The notes under the pieces were generated by a model. That model saw only the letters and a list, made by a program, of their open reading frames with translations, did not search any database and was not told the DNA's origin. This document shows positions 39,796 to 47,700 of a stretch of DNA of 56,005 nucleotides, one piece after another (positions within the stretch are counted from its first letter, which is position 1; each line of letters opens with the position of its first letter). Origin of the DNA: an uncultured Chlorobiaceae bacterium (GTDB taxonomy: Bacteria; Bacteroidota; Chlorobiia; Chlorobiales; Chlorobiaceae); the NCBI GenBank assembly GCA_903937835.1, contig CAJAAV010000239.1, positions 1 through 56,005 on the forward strand, given 5' to 3'. The translations under genes and the position numbers were made by a program.

Positions 39796-39856
39796 CTATG
39801 GGACAAAGCCCATCCTTGAAGAGTTTGCAATAAAATGTTGCTCCGTGATATCAAAT

Positions 39857-40207
39857 ATGGTATACTTCGGCATAAAGTACAATATTGAAGTAATGCATCC
39901 AGCAGTGGAGTTCATAAACTCACTTTCCCCGAAGCTACGGGCAAAAGCATTGAGAGCAATTGAACTTCTCAAAGAATTTGGCTTCAGGCTTGGTGAGCCG
40001 CATTCAAAAACATTATTCGGCACTGATGGCCTAAAAGAGTTACGTGTCAAAGTCGGTTCCGATATTTGCAGAATATTCTACTTCCACCACAAGAACACCC
40101 TGTATGTTGTAACTTCAGACTATATAAAAAAATAGATGAAAACAGATCAGGGTGAAATTGAGAAGACTCAAAAACTACGAAAGATTTTTATAGAGGAGAT
40201 GGTATAA
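39857..40207 (+). pseudogene. HigB/Gp49-like toxin truncated by an in-frame amber codon
   Basis: From ATG 39857 the frame gives VYFGIKYNIEVMHPAVEF, RAIELLKEFGFRLGEPHSK and GLKELRVKVGSDICRIFYFHH, a phage Gp49/HigB-type mRNA interferase. It stops at TAG 40133-40135, just after DYIKK. The same frame continues for 23 more codons (MKTDQGEIEKTQKLRKIFIEEM...) to TAA 40205-40207. Intact relatives have a tail of this kind (KKTxKTPxxEIExA). That distal stop overlaps the antitoxin ATG (TAATG), the usual toxin-antitoxin junction. So the original gene ended at 40207, and the amber removed its last 24 codons. The truncated product may be inactive. Confidence 0.8.
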
Positions 40208-40488
40208 TGAAGACGACTAATTTTGATGACCTGCTGGCAGAAAATCTCAAAGATCACGAGGTCAAAAAAGCTTATGACGCTCTCGAAGAGGAATTTGACG
40301 TGGCAAAAAGCATTATCCACCTCCGCCTGAATGCCGGTATGACTCAAAAAGAGCTCGCTCGCCAAGCCCATACCTCTCAAGCCGCGATCTCTCGTTTGGA
40401 ATCAGGTACCTACCGGAACGTCAGTCTGGCATTTCTGCGCCGCGTTGGAGCTGTTTTGGGAGTAAAGCCTCACGTTAGTTTTCAGTAA
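40207..40488 (+). CDS. HigA-like XRE-family antitoxin
   Basis: A 93-residue protein with a C-terminal helix-turn-helix: LNAGMTQKELARQAHTSQAA followed by ISRLESGTYRNVSLAFL. The N-terminal part (LLAENLKDHEVKKAYDALEEEFDVAKSIIHLR) is the toxin-binding segment seen in antitoxins that follow Gp49-like toxins. It should bind its own promoter. The coding sequence is intact while its toxin has an amber codon. An AGGAG lies about 9 bases before the ATG (within 40193-40198). Confidence 0.88.
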   Translation: MKTTNFDDLLAENLKDHEVKKAYDALEEEFDVAKSIIHLRLNAGMTQKELARQAHTSQAAISRLESGTYRNVSLAFLRRVGAVLGVKPHVSFQ

Positions 40489-40493
40489 CTGAT

Positions 40494-40665
40494 ATGGAAA
40501 TCTGAAGCAGCAGGCAATCCGGGTAATTTCAGCTCTACCGGAGAGCGCCACGATTGAGGAGCTCATGTATGAGCTGTATGTCGTTGATAAAGTCAATAAA
40601 GGCAGGGATGCTGTTCATCGTGGAGAGTCACAATCAACGGAGGAGTTGAAAAAAGAGATACTGAC
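40494..40665 (+). pseudogene. frameshifted, 3'-truncated copy of the antitoxin at 43688
   Basis: Nearly the same DNA as the first 170 bases of the gene at 43688 (shared stretches include GCAATCCGGGTAATTTCAGC and GGCAGGGATGCTGTTCATCG). A missing base after ATGGAAA shifts the frame, and the copy ends at CTGAC (40665), where unrelated sequence begins. Confidence 0.88.
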
Positions 40666-40783
40666 TTGGTGAAGTAGTCATAGTCTGCGAAACTGAAACG
40701 TATAATTCTCCACACTCCCTTTTATGCCCGAAAAAGACTCTCTGAACCAGACCCCCGAGCAGAACGCTCGCGAAACCATCGGC

Positions 40784-40852
40784 CAGCTCATGTGCCTTTC
40801 CGATTGAAAGACGCCGTTGCGCATACAAGCTGACAGTTATCTCGGTTGCCAT
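40784..40852 (-). pseudogene. 5' fragment of a UPF0175 antitoxin gene
   Basis: The minus strand reads MATEITVSLYAQRRLSIGKAH, matching residues 27-46 of the intact UPF0175 gene at 47701-47961 (TEIAVSLYAQRRLSIGKAHE) with about 60 nearly identical bases. Beyond the HEL the frame stays open to 40634 but the protein no longer resembles the family. Confidence 0.75.
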
Positions 40853-41132
40853 AAACGAGCAATCCCCTTTTTTTGCAAAATATTTCATCATGGTTGTTCT
40901 TTGAGTTGTTGGAAACTCACATGAAGCGTCGCTCTGGAACACTATTTCCCCTACATCACTCGCTGTATAAAGTTTTTTCAGCAAATGCTGAACCTGTGCT
41001 CCACCTTATTTCAAGGCAACTCACTCGTGCTCACGCAACAAAGATCGGCAAAAAGATCGGCAATTTTTATGGATTATTTCTTATAAAGTCTTATTCTAAA
41101 AAAGAAAGCGCCATCACATAATCGGCAATAAA
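40853..41132. other. 280-base intergenic region before the Fic gene
   Basis: AT-rich sequence without a recognisable gene. A direct repeat GATCGGCAA occurs twice (41044-41065). It should contain the fic promoter. Confidence 0.4.
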
Positions 41133-42323
41133 ATGATCACTGAAACACCCCCACGTCTTGAGCCTTGCCTGCCGGAATCGTTAGAGCCTGAGATTGTTGA
41201 TCTTATTGCCGGTCTCTCAACCGCTGCTGAACGGCTCGGAAACCGGCTGCACCCTAAAACAGCGGCAAGTCTGGCCGATCTTGTACGGGTGATGAACTGC
41301 TACTACTCCAACCTTATTGAGGGGCACAACACCATGCCTCGCGATATTGAGCGAGCACTGCAAAACCAGTTTGAAAGCAACGGAGAGCGAAGGGATCTTC
41401 AGAGAGAGGCGGTGGCCCATATTCGTGTGCAGCAGAACATCGATGCACTCTACGCTGCCGGAACACTTGAGGATGCTGCTTCATGCCGGTTTCTCTCCTG
41501 GCTTCATTGGGAATTTTACAGGGATCTTCCTGAGGCGATGTGTTATCTGCAAAAAAAAGAGGTGCGAATTCCAATTATTCCAGGCACTTTCAGAAATCAA
41601 CCGGAACATAATGTTGCTGTAGGCCGCCACCTCCCGCCTGAGAGCATTACCGTTGCTGAATTTATGGATTATTTCGAACAGCGGTATGCGTTTGAGAAAC
41701 TTGGAAAAGGGATGCGACTTGCCGCAATGGCTGCGGCGCATCACCGGTTCAATTATATCCACCCCTTTCTTGATGGTAACGGATGGGTAAGTCGTCTCAT
41801 GAGTCATGCCATGGCACTCCATGCAGGCATCGGCGCTCATGGACTCTGGTCAGTATCGCGAGGCCTTGCTCGCGGGCTCGAAAGCCGACATGATTATATG
41901 AGGCTGATGGATCACGCCGATATGCCGCGCCAGGGTGATCTTGATGGCAGGGGCAATCTCTCTCTGTGTGCTCTGAATACCTTCATTGTCTGGTTCCTGA
42001 AGATATCGCTTGATCAGATAACCTTTATGGAGAGCCTGTTTGAGTTTGATGCCCTTGCTAAACGATTGCGTTTTTACGGTGAGCAGCAGGGGTGGAGAGC
42101 GGAGGCCTTCTCAATTCTTGAAATGGTGTTGCTGAAAGGCGAAATCTCTCGTGGTGATGCCTGCCGTATCAGCGGTCTCAATGAGAGGACGGCAAGAACG
42201 CTCCTCTCCTCGTTAACCAGCAATGGGATCCTTGGATCAGAGACACCGAAAGGCGCTTTATCCCTCCGCTTTCCGGTTGGAGCAGTTGAAGTATTATTTC
42301 CGAACCTCTTTCCTGTGTTATAA
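41133..42323 (+). CDS. Fic-domain protein with N-terminal inhibitory helix
   Basis: A 396-residue Fic protein, expected to transfer AMP or a related group to a target. The self-inhibition motif (S/T)xxxE(G/N) is seen as SNLIEG in [13 protein letters not shown] near residue 60, so it is a class II Fic. The Fic core is [19 protein letters not shown]: the His and the GNG loop are present, but the first arginine of the usual GNGRxxR is Trp. The C-terminal part is a winged helix ([30 protein letters not shown]). It stands alone between toxin-antitoxin relics. Whether the Trp substitution lowers activity is unclear. Confidence 0.9.
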   Translation: MITETPPRLEPCLPESLEPEIVDLIAGLSTAAERLGNRLHPKTAASLADLVRVMNCYYSNLIEGHNTMPRDIERALQNQFESNGERRDLQREAVAHIRVQQNIDALYAAGTLEDAASCRFLSWLHWEFYRDLPEAMCYLQKKEVRIPIIPGTFRNQPEHNVAVGRHLPPESITVAEFMDYFEQRYAFEKLGKGMRLAAMAAAHHRFNYIHPFLDGNGWVSRLMSHAMALHAGIGAHGLWSVSRGLARGLESRHDYMRLMDHADMPRQGDLDGRGNLSLCALNTFIVWFLKISLDQITFMESLFEFDALAKRLRFYGEQQGWRAEAFSILEMVLLKGEISRGDACRISGLNERTARTLLSSLTSNGILGSETPKGALSLRFPVGAVEVLFPNLFPVL

Positions 42324-42336
42324 TTTCCTTGACTGA

Positions 42337-42750
42337 TCAATGGAAATAAAGCTTAAATCCGCAATCAATCCACAAAATATAAAATACGTGATTCTTCCTG
42401 AACCCAACGATTCTCCCGTTATTGTGTGAAAACCGAATAACATCATATTTTTCAACATCTTCCGTAAGAAATTCCGGCCTTCTCTCTTTCATCAGCTCTA
42501 CTGGAAGTTGTTCAACGCCAAGCTTTCTATGATCATTTTGACGAAAATCATGCCAGGTGAAATCTTTTCGTCTGTACAGTGCATCGGCAAAGTCGCCCTT
42601 TTGCTTGTGATCCAGAAGCGAAAAACAAAACTTTCCTGACTGAATATATTGAAGTGAGAAGATGACTGTAAGGTTGACCTGATTGTCGACTGGCGAGGCG
42701 GAAATGCGATTTCCCTTATTCGCTAACCGACTGTTGATCTCCCGGCTCAT
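42337..42750 (-). CDS. putative toxin partner of the Panacea antitoxin
   Basis: I recognise no toxin family with certainty. The 137 residues contain DALYRRKDFTWHDFRQND, VEQLPVELMKERRPEFLTED and YDVIRFSHNNGRIVGFRKN followed by FYILWIDCGFKLYFH. This looks like a compact, folded, basic protein. It follows the DUF4065 antitoxin after six bases on the same strand, the order of Panacea (PanTA) modules, in which the PanA antitoxin is paired with many different toxins. The assignment is from context. Confidence 0.6.
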   Translation of the reverse strand: MSREINSRLANKGNRISASPVDNQVNLTVIFSLQYIQSGKFCFSLLDHKQKGDFADALYRRKDFTWHDFRQNDHRKLGVEQLPVELMKERRPEFLTEDVEKYDVIRFSHNNGRIVGFRKNHVFYILWIDCGFKLYFH

Positions 42751-42756
42751 AGGGCA

Positions 42757-43200
42757 TTAATTGAGTCGTGTCTTAAAGTATTGACGCATCTCGTCATGCA
42801 AGATGATTCCCGCATCAGCTTCGTGATTTTTCCACGGTATCTCCTCATGAGTCATATCGCGAAGTTTCCATGCGGCAAACTGCCCGAACACATAGTACAC
42901 CTCATCAAGCAACCCCATCTGTTCCACAGTAAAAATTTGTGAAAAATCATCCTCACTTGGAGCAAAAATAGGATTCGCCTTGTTACTCTTATATTTCCGG
43001 TACACTTCAGGACATACCGGGCCATGAAGCCAAGCCTCAATGTCCTCATTGAAAAGAGGCTTGTCATAAATTGCCAGATGATACCCTTGAGCATAATAGA
43101 GCAGCTTCTGAAGCTTAAGATTTGATATGCCCTCATCTTCAGAGTCATTGCTGAGTGCTATAAAATACCGCGCAACATCAAAGGCTGTTACCTGTGCCAT
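42757..43200 (-). CDS. Panacea/SocA-type antitoxin (DUF4065)
   Basis: Start at 43200 (MAQVTAFDVARYFI), preceded by a good GGAGAG Shine-Dalgarno; the open frame extends further upstream without support. The 147 residues show the DUF4065 signature ISNLKLQKLLYYAQGYHLAIYDKPLFNEDIEAWLHGPVCPEVYRKYK, known from SocA and from the PanA antitoxins. In PanTA systems this domain neutralises the adjacent toxin, here the gene at 42337. It is intact. Confidence 0.88.
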   Translation of the reverse strand: MAQVTAFDVARYFIALSNDSEDEGISNLKLQKLLYYAQGYHLAIYDKPLFNEDIEAWLHGPVCPEVYRKYKSNKANPIFAPSEDDFSQIFTVEQMGLLDEVYYVFGQFAAWKLRDMTHEEIPWKNHEADAGIILHDEMRQYFKTRLN

Positions 43201-43611
43201 ACACCTCTCCTTTTTTACCATCAATCGCAACATTTTTAAACGTCTAACCGAACTTAACAAATTCTTTTGAATCTTCCTTGATACATTACTTATATTTTAT
43301 CGCACGATGATTTTCAGCATTTCGGTACTGAAGTAGACACTGGTAGACAAAAAATGGCTGATTTTTGCTTGGTAACAAGACCTGTTCATGCAGCGGAAAG
43401 TCGTCGCCTATCGACGTTAACTGATAAGAGATGTTCCGTTAATCCGAATTGTAATTCTGCGGGAGTGGCGTCACTTTTTAAGTGAAGAACCCATAGTTGA
43501 CACTCATCCAGAACCGATCGACAAAGAGTCTATCCAAAACAATGATGAGATGGCTATTGGAAAGAAAAACTCTTTATATTTTGTACTACCGCAGGCTACC
43601 GATAAAATAAA

Positions 43612-43652
43612 CGCAACTCATGGGATTCGTTATGATTCTGTTTCTTGACAGC
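43612..43652 (+). repeat. copy of the antitoxin/vapC junction upstream of the antitoxin
   Basis: CGCAACTCATGGGATTCG, TTATGATTCTGTTTCTTGAC and AGCA occur here and again at about 43967-44007, where they encode the end of the antitoxin and the start of vapC (MILFLDS). The repeat places a vapC start fragment just upstream of the antitoxin gene. Confidence 0.85.
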
Positions 43653-43669
43653 ATCATAACGAATCCCAT
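43620..43669. promoter_or_regulatory. 17-bp perfect hairpin directly before the antitoxin RBS
   Basis: Arms 43620-43636 and 43653-43669 are perfect complements (ATGGGATTCGTTATGAT), with a 16-base loop. AAAAAAGGAG, the antitoxin ribosome-binding site, begins right after the right arm. The left arm belongs to the duplicated vapC start. It could be an operator for the antitoxin or could influence translation; it lacks a T tract and is no terminator. Confidence 0.65.
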
Positions 43670-43687
43670 AAAAAAGGAGATGCCACA

Positions 43688-43987
43688 ATGGAAAATCTGA
43701 TGCAGGAGGCAATCCGGGTAATTTCAGCTTTACCGGAGAATGCCAATATTGAGGAGATCATGTATGAACTGTATGTCGTTGATAAGATCAAAAAAGGCAG
43801 GGATGCTGTTCATCGTGGAGAGTCACAATCAACAGAGGAGTTGAAAAAAGAGATACTGACAAAATCACGCAAACAAAATCGTGGCACTGCGCAATGGATT
43901 ATGAATTATAAGCCTGCGGGCTCCCGGTCAAAAGAGGAGATTGACCGGCAAATTACCAATGAGCGCAACTCATGGGATTCGTTATGA
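43688..43987 (+). CDS. chimeric type II antitoxin upstream of vapC
   Basis: The 99 residues appear to join two antitoxin types. Residues 1-58 (AIRVISALPENANIEEIMYELYVVDKIKKGRDAVHRGE...TEELKKEIL) belong to the small antitoxins that pair with RelE/ParE toxins, like the gene at 52837 in this window. Residues 59-99, ending EIDRQITNERNSWDSL, look like the tail of a VapB that pairs with PIN toxins. Its stop overlaps the vapC start (ATGA). A strong AAGGAG precedes the ATG. The copy at 40494 carries only the first part. Confidence 0.75.
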   Translation: MENLMQEAIRVISALPENANIEEIMYELYVVDKIKKGRDAVHRGESQSTEELKKEILTKSRKQNRGTAQWIMNYKPAGSRSKEEIDRQITNERNSWDSL

Positions 43988-44404
43988 TTCTGTTTCTTGA
44001 CAGCAATGTGCTCATCTACCTGTATTGAGGGAGATGCTGCACTTGTGTCACAAGTACAACACTCTATTCAAAAACTTCTGGCCTCTCATTCAAAGGCTAT
44101 CATTGCTGTAAGTGCGCTGACCCTGCCGGAGTGTCGTGTGGCTCCTCTGCGCAACAGAGACACTTCGCTTTTACAACTCTATGATGATTTCTTTTCAACA
44201 GATAGCTTACACATTGTTGATCTGTCAAGAAATGTACTTGAAATCGCTACCAGCATTCGAGCCAACTTTGGAGTGAAAACCCCTGATGCCTTACAGGCGG
44301 CTTGTTGTCTGTCACTCGAATCGGAACACCTGTTTTTAACTGAAGACCGCGCTTTCAGTAAAATCGAGCAGCTTCAGGTGTGTAAAGTACTGACTGAAAG
44401 CTGA
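43984..44404 (+). pseudogene. vapC: VapC PIN-domain toxin, broken by a one-base frameshift
   Basis: ATG 43984 begins MILFLDSNVLIYL, the PIN N-terminus with its first catalytic Asp, then reaches TGA after one more codon. Shifting by one base at about 44024-44026 (CTGTATTGAGGG; an extra T) continues in the other frame as IEGDAALVSQVQHSIQ..., LPECRV, VKTPDALQAACC and FLTEDRAF. These give the remaining acidic residues and a complete 139-residue PIN toxin. The rest is undamaged, so the lesion is recent or a sequencing error. A restart in the second frame (ATG 44006) would lack the first catalytic strand. Confidence 0.9.
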
Positions 44405-44473
44405 GAGAATGCGCTCTTGGCTTGCCTTCTCTTTGCAGTACTTCGATGAAGTTTTTTCACGCATGGAGAGCGG

Positions 44474-44538
44474 GGCAAAATGTGGCAGCTTTTCGGGGAG
44501 CGGATAGGGACTATTATTGATGAATTGAATGAGGTGCT
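44474..44538 (+). pseudogene. hsdR tail fragment, left copy flanking the ABC-3C cassette
   Basis: Reads GKMWQLFGERIGTIIDELNEVLA, the extreme C-terminus of an EcoKI-type HsdR. The 65 bases differ at only four positions from 47598-47662. Sequence upstream of GKMW reads THGER and then stops being HsdR-like. It lies 115 bases before the first ABC-3C gene. Confidence 0.85.
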
Positions 44539-44653
44539 GGCTTATTTCCAGGCTACGTCCTCTTTTTTAATCAAAAAAAGAAGAATAAAAGGTGTATTTT
44601 TCACATTCTTCTACTCAATTGAAAAGAATACCAAGACTACTGACGCATAAGCC
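44539..44653. promoter_or_regulatory. AT-rich leader of the ABC-3C operon with an inverted repeat
   Basis: Contains AGAAGAAT (44579-44586) and its complement ATTCTTCT (44605-44612) around a T-rich core, about 40 bases before the first gene. This may be a promoter or operator; no conventional -35/-10 pair is obvious. Confidence 0.35.
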
Positions 44654-45556
44654 ATGAAGCTGCGAGAAGCATATTATGAACAAAAATTTGAGAATATGTT
44701 TCTCCGGACAAAAGGCGACGAGTTTCAGACATTCTTTGAGCGGCTGATGGGTTTGGCCTACAAAGCTGATTTCATGGCCTGCCGTCCGTGGGACAATATT
44801 GGAGACCGCAAAAATGATGGTTTTCTCAAATCGGATCGCCGTCTGTTTCAGGTTTATGCTCCCAACGAGATGGACGCAGCTAAAGCGATTACAAAGATCA
44901 ATGAAGATTTTGAAGGTGCAAAAAAGCATTGGAGCAGGTACTTCGATAAATGGGCTTTTGTCCATAACGCTATAGATGGACTTCCTCCTCATGTTCATGA
45001 TCTTTTGCTGAAGTTTGAGGATGTCAATGCAGGCATTACTCTGGAGCCTTGGGGTTTTGAGGAATTACGACAGATTTTTCATACACTTTCTCTTGACGAC
45101 CGCATCTCCTGGTTTGGTCATGCTCCTGACGAGGAGACAATGGCGCAACTTGGGTTCAAAGAGATTCAGGTTGTGCTGGAATCGCTGGAATGCAAGGCCG
45201 CGCCATCCAGTTCTACCGTGAAAGCCATTCCGCCGGGCAAAATTGAGGCTAACGATCTGACCGAAAGCGTCAGTACCTTAATCAAGAGTGGCTTGACAAA
45301 ATCTCCATTGGTTTCCGCATTCCTTGACACATGGCATGATGAATCCTTGGGTGAACGTCTGGCTGTTTCCTTTCGCAAAAAATACGAGGAGTTACGAGGA
45401 ACCATGCGCCCGAACAAGATATTCACTGAACTCCAAACGTGGACTGGCGGAAACCAGGTCGGAACTCCTGAGCATCAGATGGCGGTATTTACTGTGCTGG
45501 CATACTATTTTGAGCGTTACGATATTTTTGAAGAACCCAGAGACGTTTACAAATGA
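44654..45556 (+). CDS. ABC-3C system effector, restriction-endonuclease-like N-terminus
   Basis: First gene of a three-gene conflict cassette. The 300 residues begin with a nuclease-like domain: EFQTFFERLM (possible catalytic Glu), then GDRKNDGFLKSDRRLFQVYAP, which resembles the D...(Q/E)xK core of Mrr-type PD-(D/E)xK enzymes with Q-V-Y in place of ExK. The C-terminal 130 residues are helical and end in LTVLAYYFERYDIF-like sequence, a region that in ABC-3C systems contacts the other components. The stop overlaps the next start (ATGA). Nuclease activity is inferred; the usual lysine is not obvious. Confidence 0.7.
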   Translation: MKLREAYYEQKFENMFLRTKGDEFQTFFERLMGLAYKADFMACRPWDNIGDRKNDGFLKSDRRLFQVYAPNEMDAAKAITKINEDFEGAKKHWSRYFDKWAFVHNAIDGLPPHVHDLLLKFEDVNAGITLEPWGFEELRQIFHTLSLDDRISWFGHAPDEETMAQLGFKEIQVVLESLECKAAPSSSTVKAIPPGKIEANDLTESVSTLIKSGLTKSPLVSAFLDTWHDESLGERLAVSFRKKYEELRGTMRPNKIFTELQTWTGGNQVGTPEHQMAVFTVLAYYFERYDIFEEPRDVYK

Positions 45557-45798
45557 TTCTGCCGACAAAACACTTATCGCAAGAACGAGCACTGCTCACC
45601 GTCGGAGCACGCTTGCTCACTCATTTGGCACAGCCAAGGACAGTATCTTCACTCTGGGAAGAGATCACCCGTTCGGTCAATCCCACGAGCAAAAAAACTT
45701 CCATGCGTTACGACGCCTACATCCTTACTCTTGACCTCCTGTTTCTCATGGGAGCAATTGAACTTCAAGATGGCCTCATAAGCCGGAATCAGCCATGA
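45553..45798 (+). CDS. ABC-3C system middle component
   Basis: An 81-residue protein, MILPTKHLSQERALLTVGARLL, with LDLLFLMGAIEL near the end. It matches the small winged-helix-like middle component (type 6) of ABC-three-component systems as I remember it. It overlaps the upstream gene by four bases and the downstream ATPase by four bases. It should bridge effector and ATPase. Confidence 0.75.
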   Translation: MILPTKHLSQERALLTVGARLLTHLAQPRTVSSLWEEITRSVNPTSKKTSMRYDAYILTLDLLFLMGAIELQDGLISRNQP

Positions 45799-47516
45799 TT
45801 TACCGTATTTACAGCAGCTTGCCCAGCTTCAAGGAGCTTGAGTTTCATCAAGGCCTGAATGTTCTCATCGCCAAGAAGGAAGCTGGAGCCACAGACAAGC
45901 AAACCCGAAACCGGGCAGGCAAGAGCAGCTTGATTGAAATCATCGATTTCCTTTCTGGCGCAAAGGCAGGAGTAGACTCGCTTTTTCGTTCTGAAGCTCT
46001 TGTCAATGAAAACTTCGGAATCACTCTTGATCTCGGCAATGAAAAAATCACTACTGAACGTACCGGGAAAAAATGGTTACAAATTTACCTTGAAGGCGAA
46101 AATGTTCTGAGCAATAAGAGCCCCCTGACCAACACCGAGTGGACGACATTGCTTGGTGAAAAAATGTTTGAGTTGCATAAGCTTCCAGATATTGAGGGGC
46201 CAAAACCAACCTTTCGTTCACTTTTTACCTATTTCATTCGTCGGCAACGAAGCGGTGCCTTCACAACTCCGGAAAAACAAGCCACTGATCAGCAAGAGGG
46301 TGACATGCAGGTTGCATTACTCTATCTTCTGGGTCTTGATTGGCAAATTGCCAGCGAATGGCAGAGGATTCGTGACCGCGAAAAAACATTACGGGAACTC
46401 AAAAAGGCCGCCGTAAGCGGGGCATTTGGCAGCATCATCGGAAAGAGCTCCGACCTGCGCACCCAAGTGACCATTGCCGAGGCTCGTCTCAAAGAGATGC
46501 AGTCCCAATTGGCGGCCTTCCGTGTTCTGCCTCAATACTCCGAACTTGAACTGGAAGCTGACCAACTCACCCATCAGATCAGCGATCTGTCAAACGCTAA
46601 TGTCATTGATACAGGCTCTATCCGTGATTTGGAGAGCGCGATGCATTCAGAATCTCCGCCACCAATCGGAGAACTGGAGAGCATCTATTCTGAGGCAGGC
46701 ATCTCACTGCCAGAAGTTGCCCTCAAGCGCTACGATGAGGTGCGACTCTTCCACGAATCCGTCATTCGCAACCGTCGCGACTACCTCTCCGGTGAACTCG
46801 ATTCTGCCAGGCAGCGCATTCTTGCACGGGATCAGGAAAAACAACAGCTCGACGAACGCCGTTCCGTGATTATGAATCTCCTGAAAAGTCATGGTGCCCT
46901 CGACCAGTTTTCCAGGCTTCAGGCGGAAACTGGCCGCAAAGAGGTTGAAGTTGAATCACTACGCCTGCGCTTCTCCGCTGCCGAGCAACTGGAAGGCACA
47001 AAAAACGAGCTTGATATTGAGCGCAATCGTCTTACCCTCCGTCTCCGCAGGGACTTTTCAGAGCAAAAAGAACGTCTCTCCAATGCCATTCTGGCCTTCG
47101 AGGAAACCTCAAAACGCCTTTACGAATCAGCAGGGAGTATGACTGTGGATGAAACATCCAACGGCCCTCAATTCCAGTTCCCCATGCAGGGCTCTCGCAG
47201 CAAGGGAATAAAAAATATGCAGACCTTCTGTTTCGACATGATGCTTATGCGGCTTTGTGCCAAACGCGGTATCGGCCCCGGCTTTCTCATTCACGACAGC
47301 CACCTTTTTGACGGTGTCGATGGTCGCCAGATTGCAAGTGCGCTCAAAGTTGGAGCAGAAACGGCTGAAGAGCTTGGATTCCAATACATTGTTACCATGA
47401 ACGAAGACGACGCATTCAAGGAAACCATGCCCGGGTTCAATGTTCACGACTATACCCTTCCGGTTGTGCTTACTGACGCACAGGATGATGGTGGGCTGTT
47501 TGGGTTCCGGTTTTGA
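45795..47516 (+). CDS. ABC-3C system SMC-like ATPase (DUF2326)
   Basis: A 573-residue SMC/Rad50-like ATPase. The N-terminal P-loop is RNRAGKSSLIEIIDFL, a slightly degenerate Walker A. A long coiled coil follows (about residues 190-420; LRELKKAAVSG, EARLKEMQSQLAAF, DSARQRILARDQEKQQLDE). The DUF2326 C-terminal head has GIKNMQTFCFDMMLMRL, PGFLIHDSHLFDGVDGRQIA (Walker B-like) and LGFQYIVTMNEDD. It should sense DNA or invader structures and drive the effector. It is the last gene of the cassette; an hsdR tail begins ten bases after its stop. Confidence 0.82.
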   Translation: MIYRIYSSLPSFKELEFHQGLNVLIAKKEAGATDKQTRNRAGKSSLIEIIDFLSGAKAGVDSLFRSEALVNENFGITLDLGNEKITTERTGKKWLQIYLEGENVLSNKSPLTNTEWTTLLGEKMFELHKLPDIEGPKPTFRSLFTYFIRRQRSGAFTTPEKQATDQQEGDMQVALLYLLGLDWQIASEWQRIRDREKTLRELKKAAVSGAFGSIIGKSSDLRTQVTIAEARLKEMQSQLAAFRVLPQYSELELEADQLTHQISDLSNANVIDTGSIRDLESAMHSESPPPIGELESIYSEAGISLPEVALKRYDEVRLFHESVIRNRRDYLSGELDSARQRILARDQEKQQLDERRSVIMNLLKSHGALDQFSRLQAETGRKEVEVESLRLRFSAAEQLEGTKNELDIERNRLTLRLRRDFSEQKERLSNAILAFEETSKRLYESAGSMTVDETSNGPQFQFPMQGSRSKGIKNMQTFCFDMMLMRLCAKRGIGPGFLIHDSHLFDGVDGRQIASALKVGAETAEELGFQYIVTMNEDDAFKETMPGFNVHDYTLPVVLTDAQDDGGLFGFRF

Positions 47517-47525
47517 GGAAAACAG

Positions 47526-47672
47526 TACATTGCCTCCAGCATCCATATTGAGCCTGATGACCTCGACCCCACCCCCTTTGACGCGCATGGTGGTCGGGGT
47601 AAAATGTGGCAGCTTTTCGGGGAGCAGATGGGGGCTATTATTGATGAATTGAATGAGGTGCTAACCGCTTGA
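47526..47672 (+). pseudogene. hsdR C-terminal fragment, right copy flanking the ABC-3C cassette
   Basis: The frame reads YIASSIHIEPDDLDPTPFDA, HGGRGKMWQLFGEQ and ends IIDELNEVLTA-stop: the last 48 residues of an EcoKI-type HsdR. The 65-base core repeats the copy at 44474-44538. The rest of the gene is absent, replaced by the ABC-3C cassette to its left. Confidence 0.88.
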
Positions 47673-47700
47673 GTGATAGTAATGATAGTACTGACCACCT

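Larger units (their letters stand above)
43201..43687. other. 487-base intergenic region with duplicated vapB/vapC junction
   Basis: Starts with the promoter of the Panacea pair. It ends with a 41-base copy (43612-43652) of the antitoxin/vapC junction at 43967-44007 and with the hairpin described separately. In between I recognise no gene. Confidence 0.6.

Noticed and set aside
43620..43669. Perfect hairpin considered as a terminator.
   Set aside because: No T tract on either strand in the right position; it runs directly into a ribosome-binding site.
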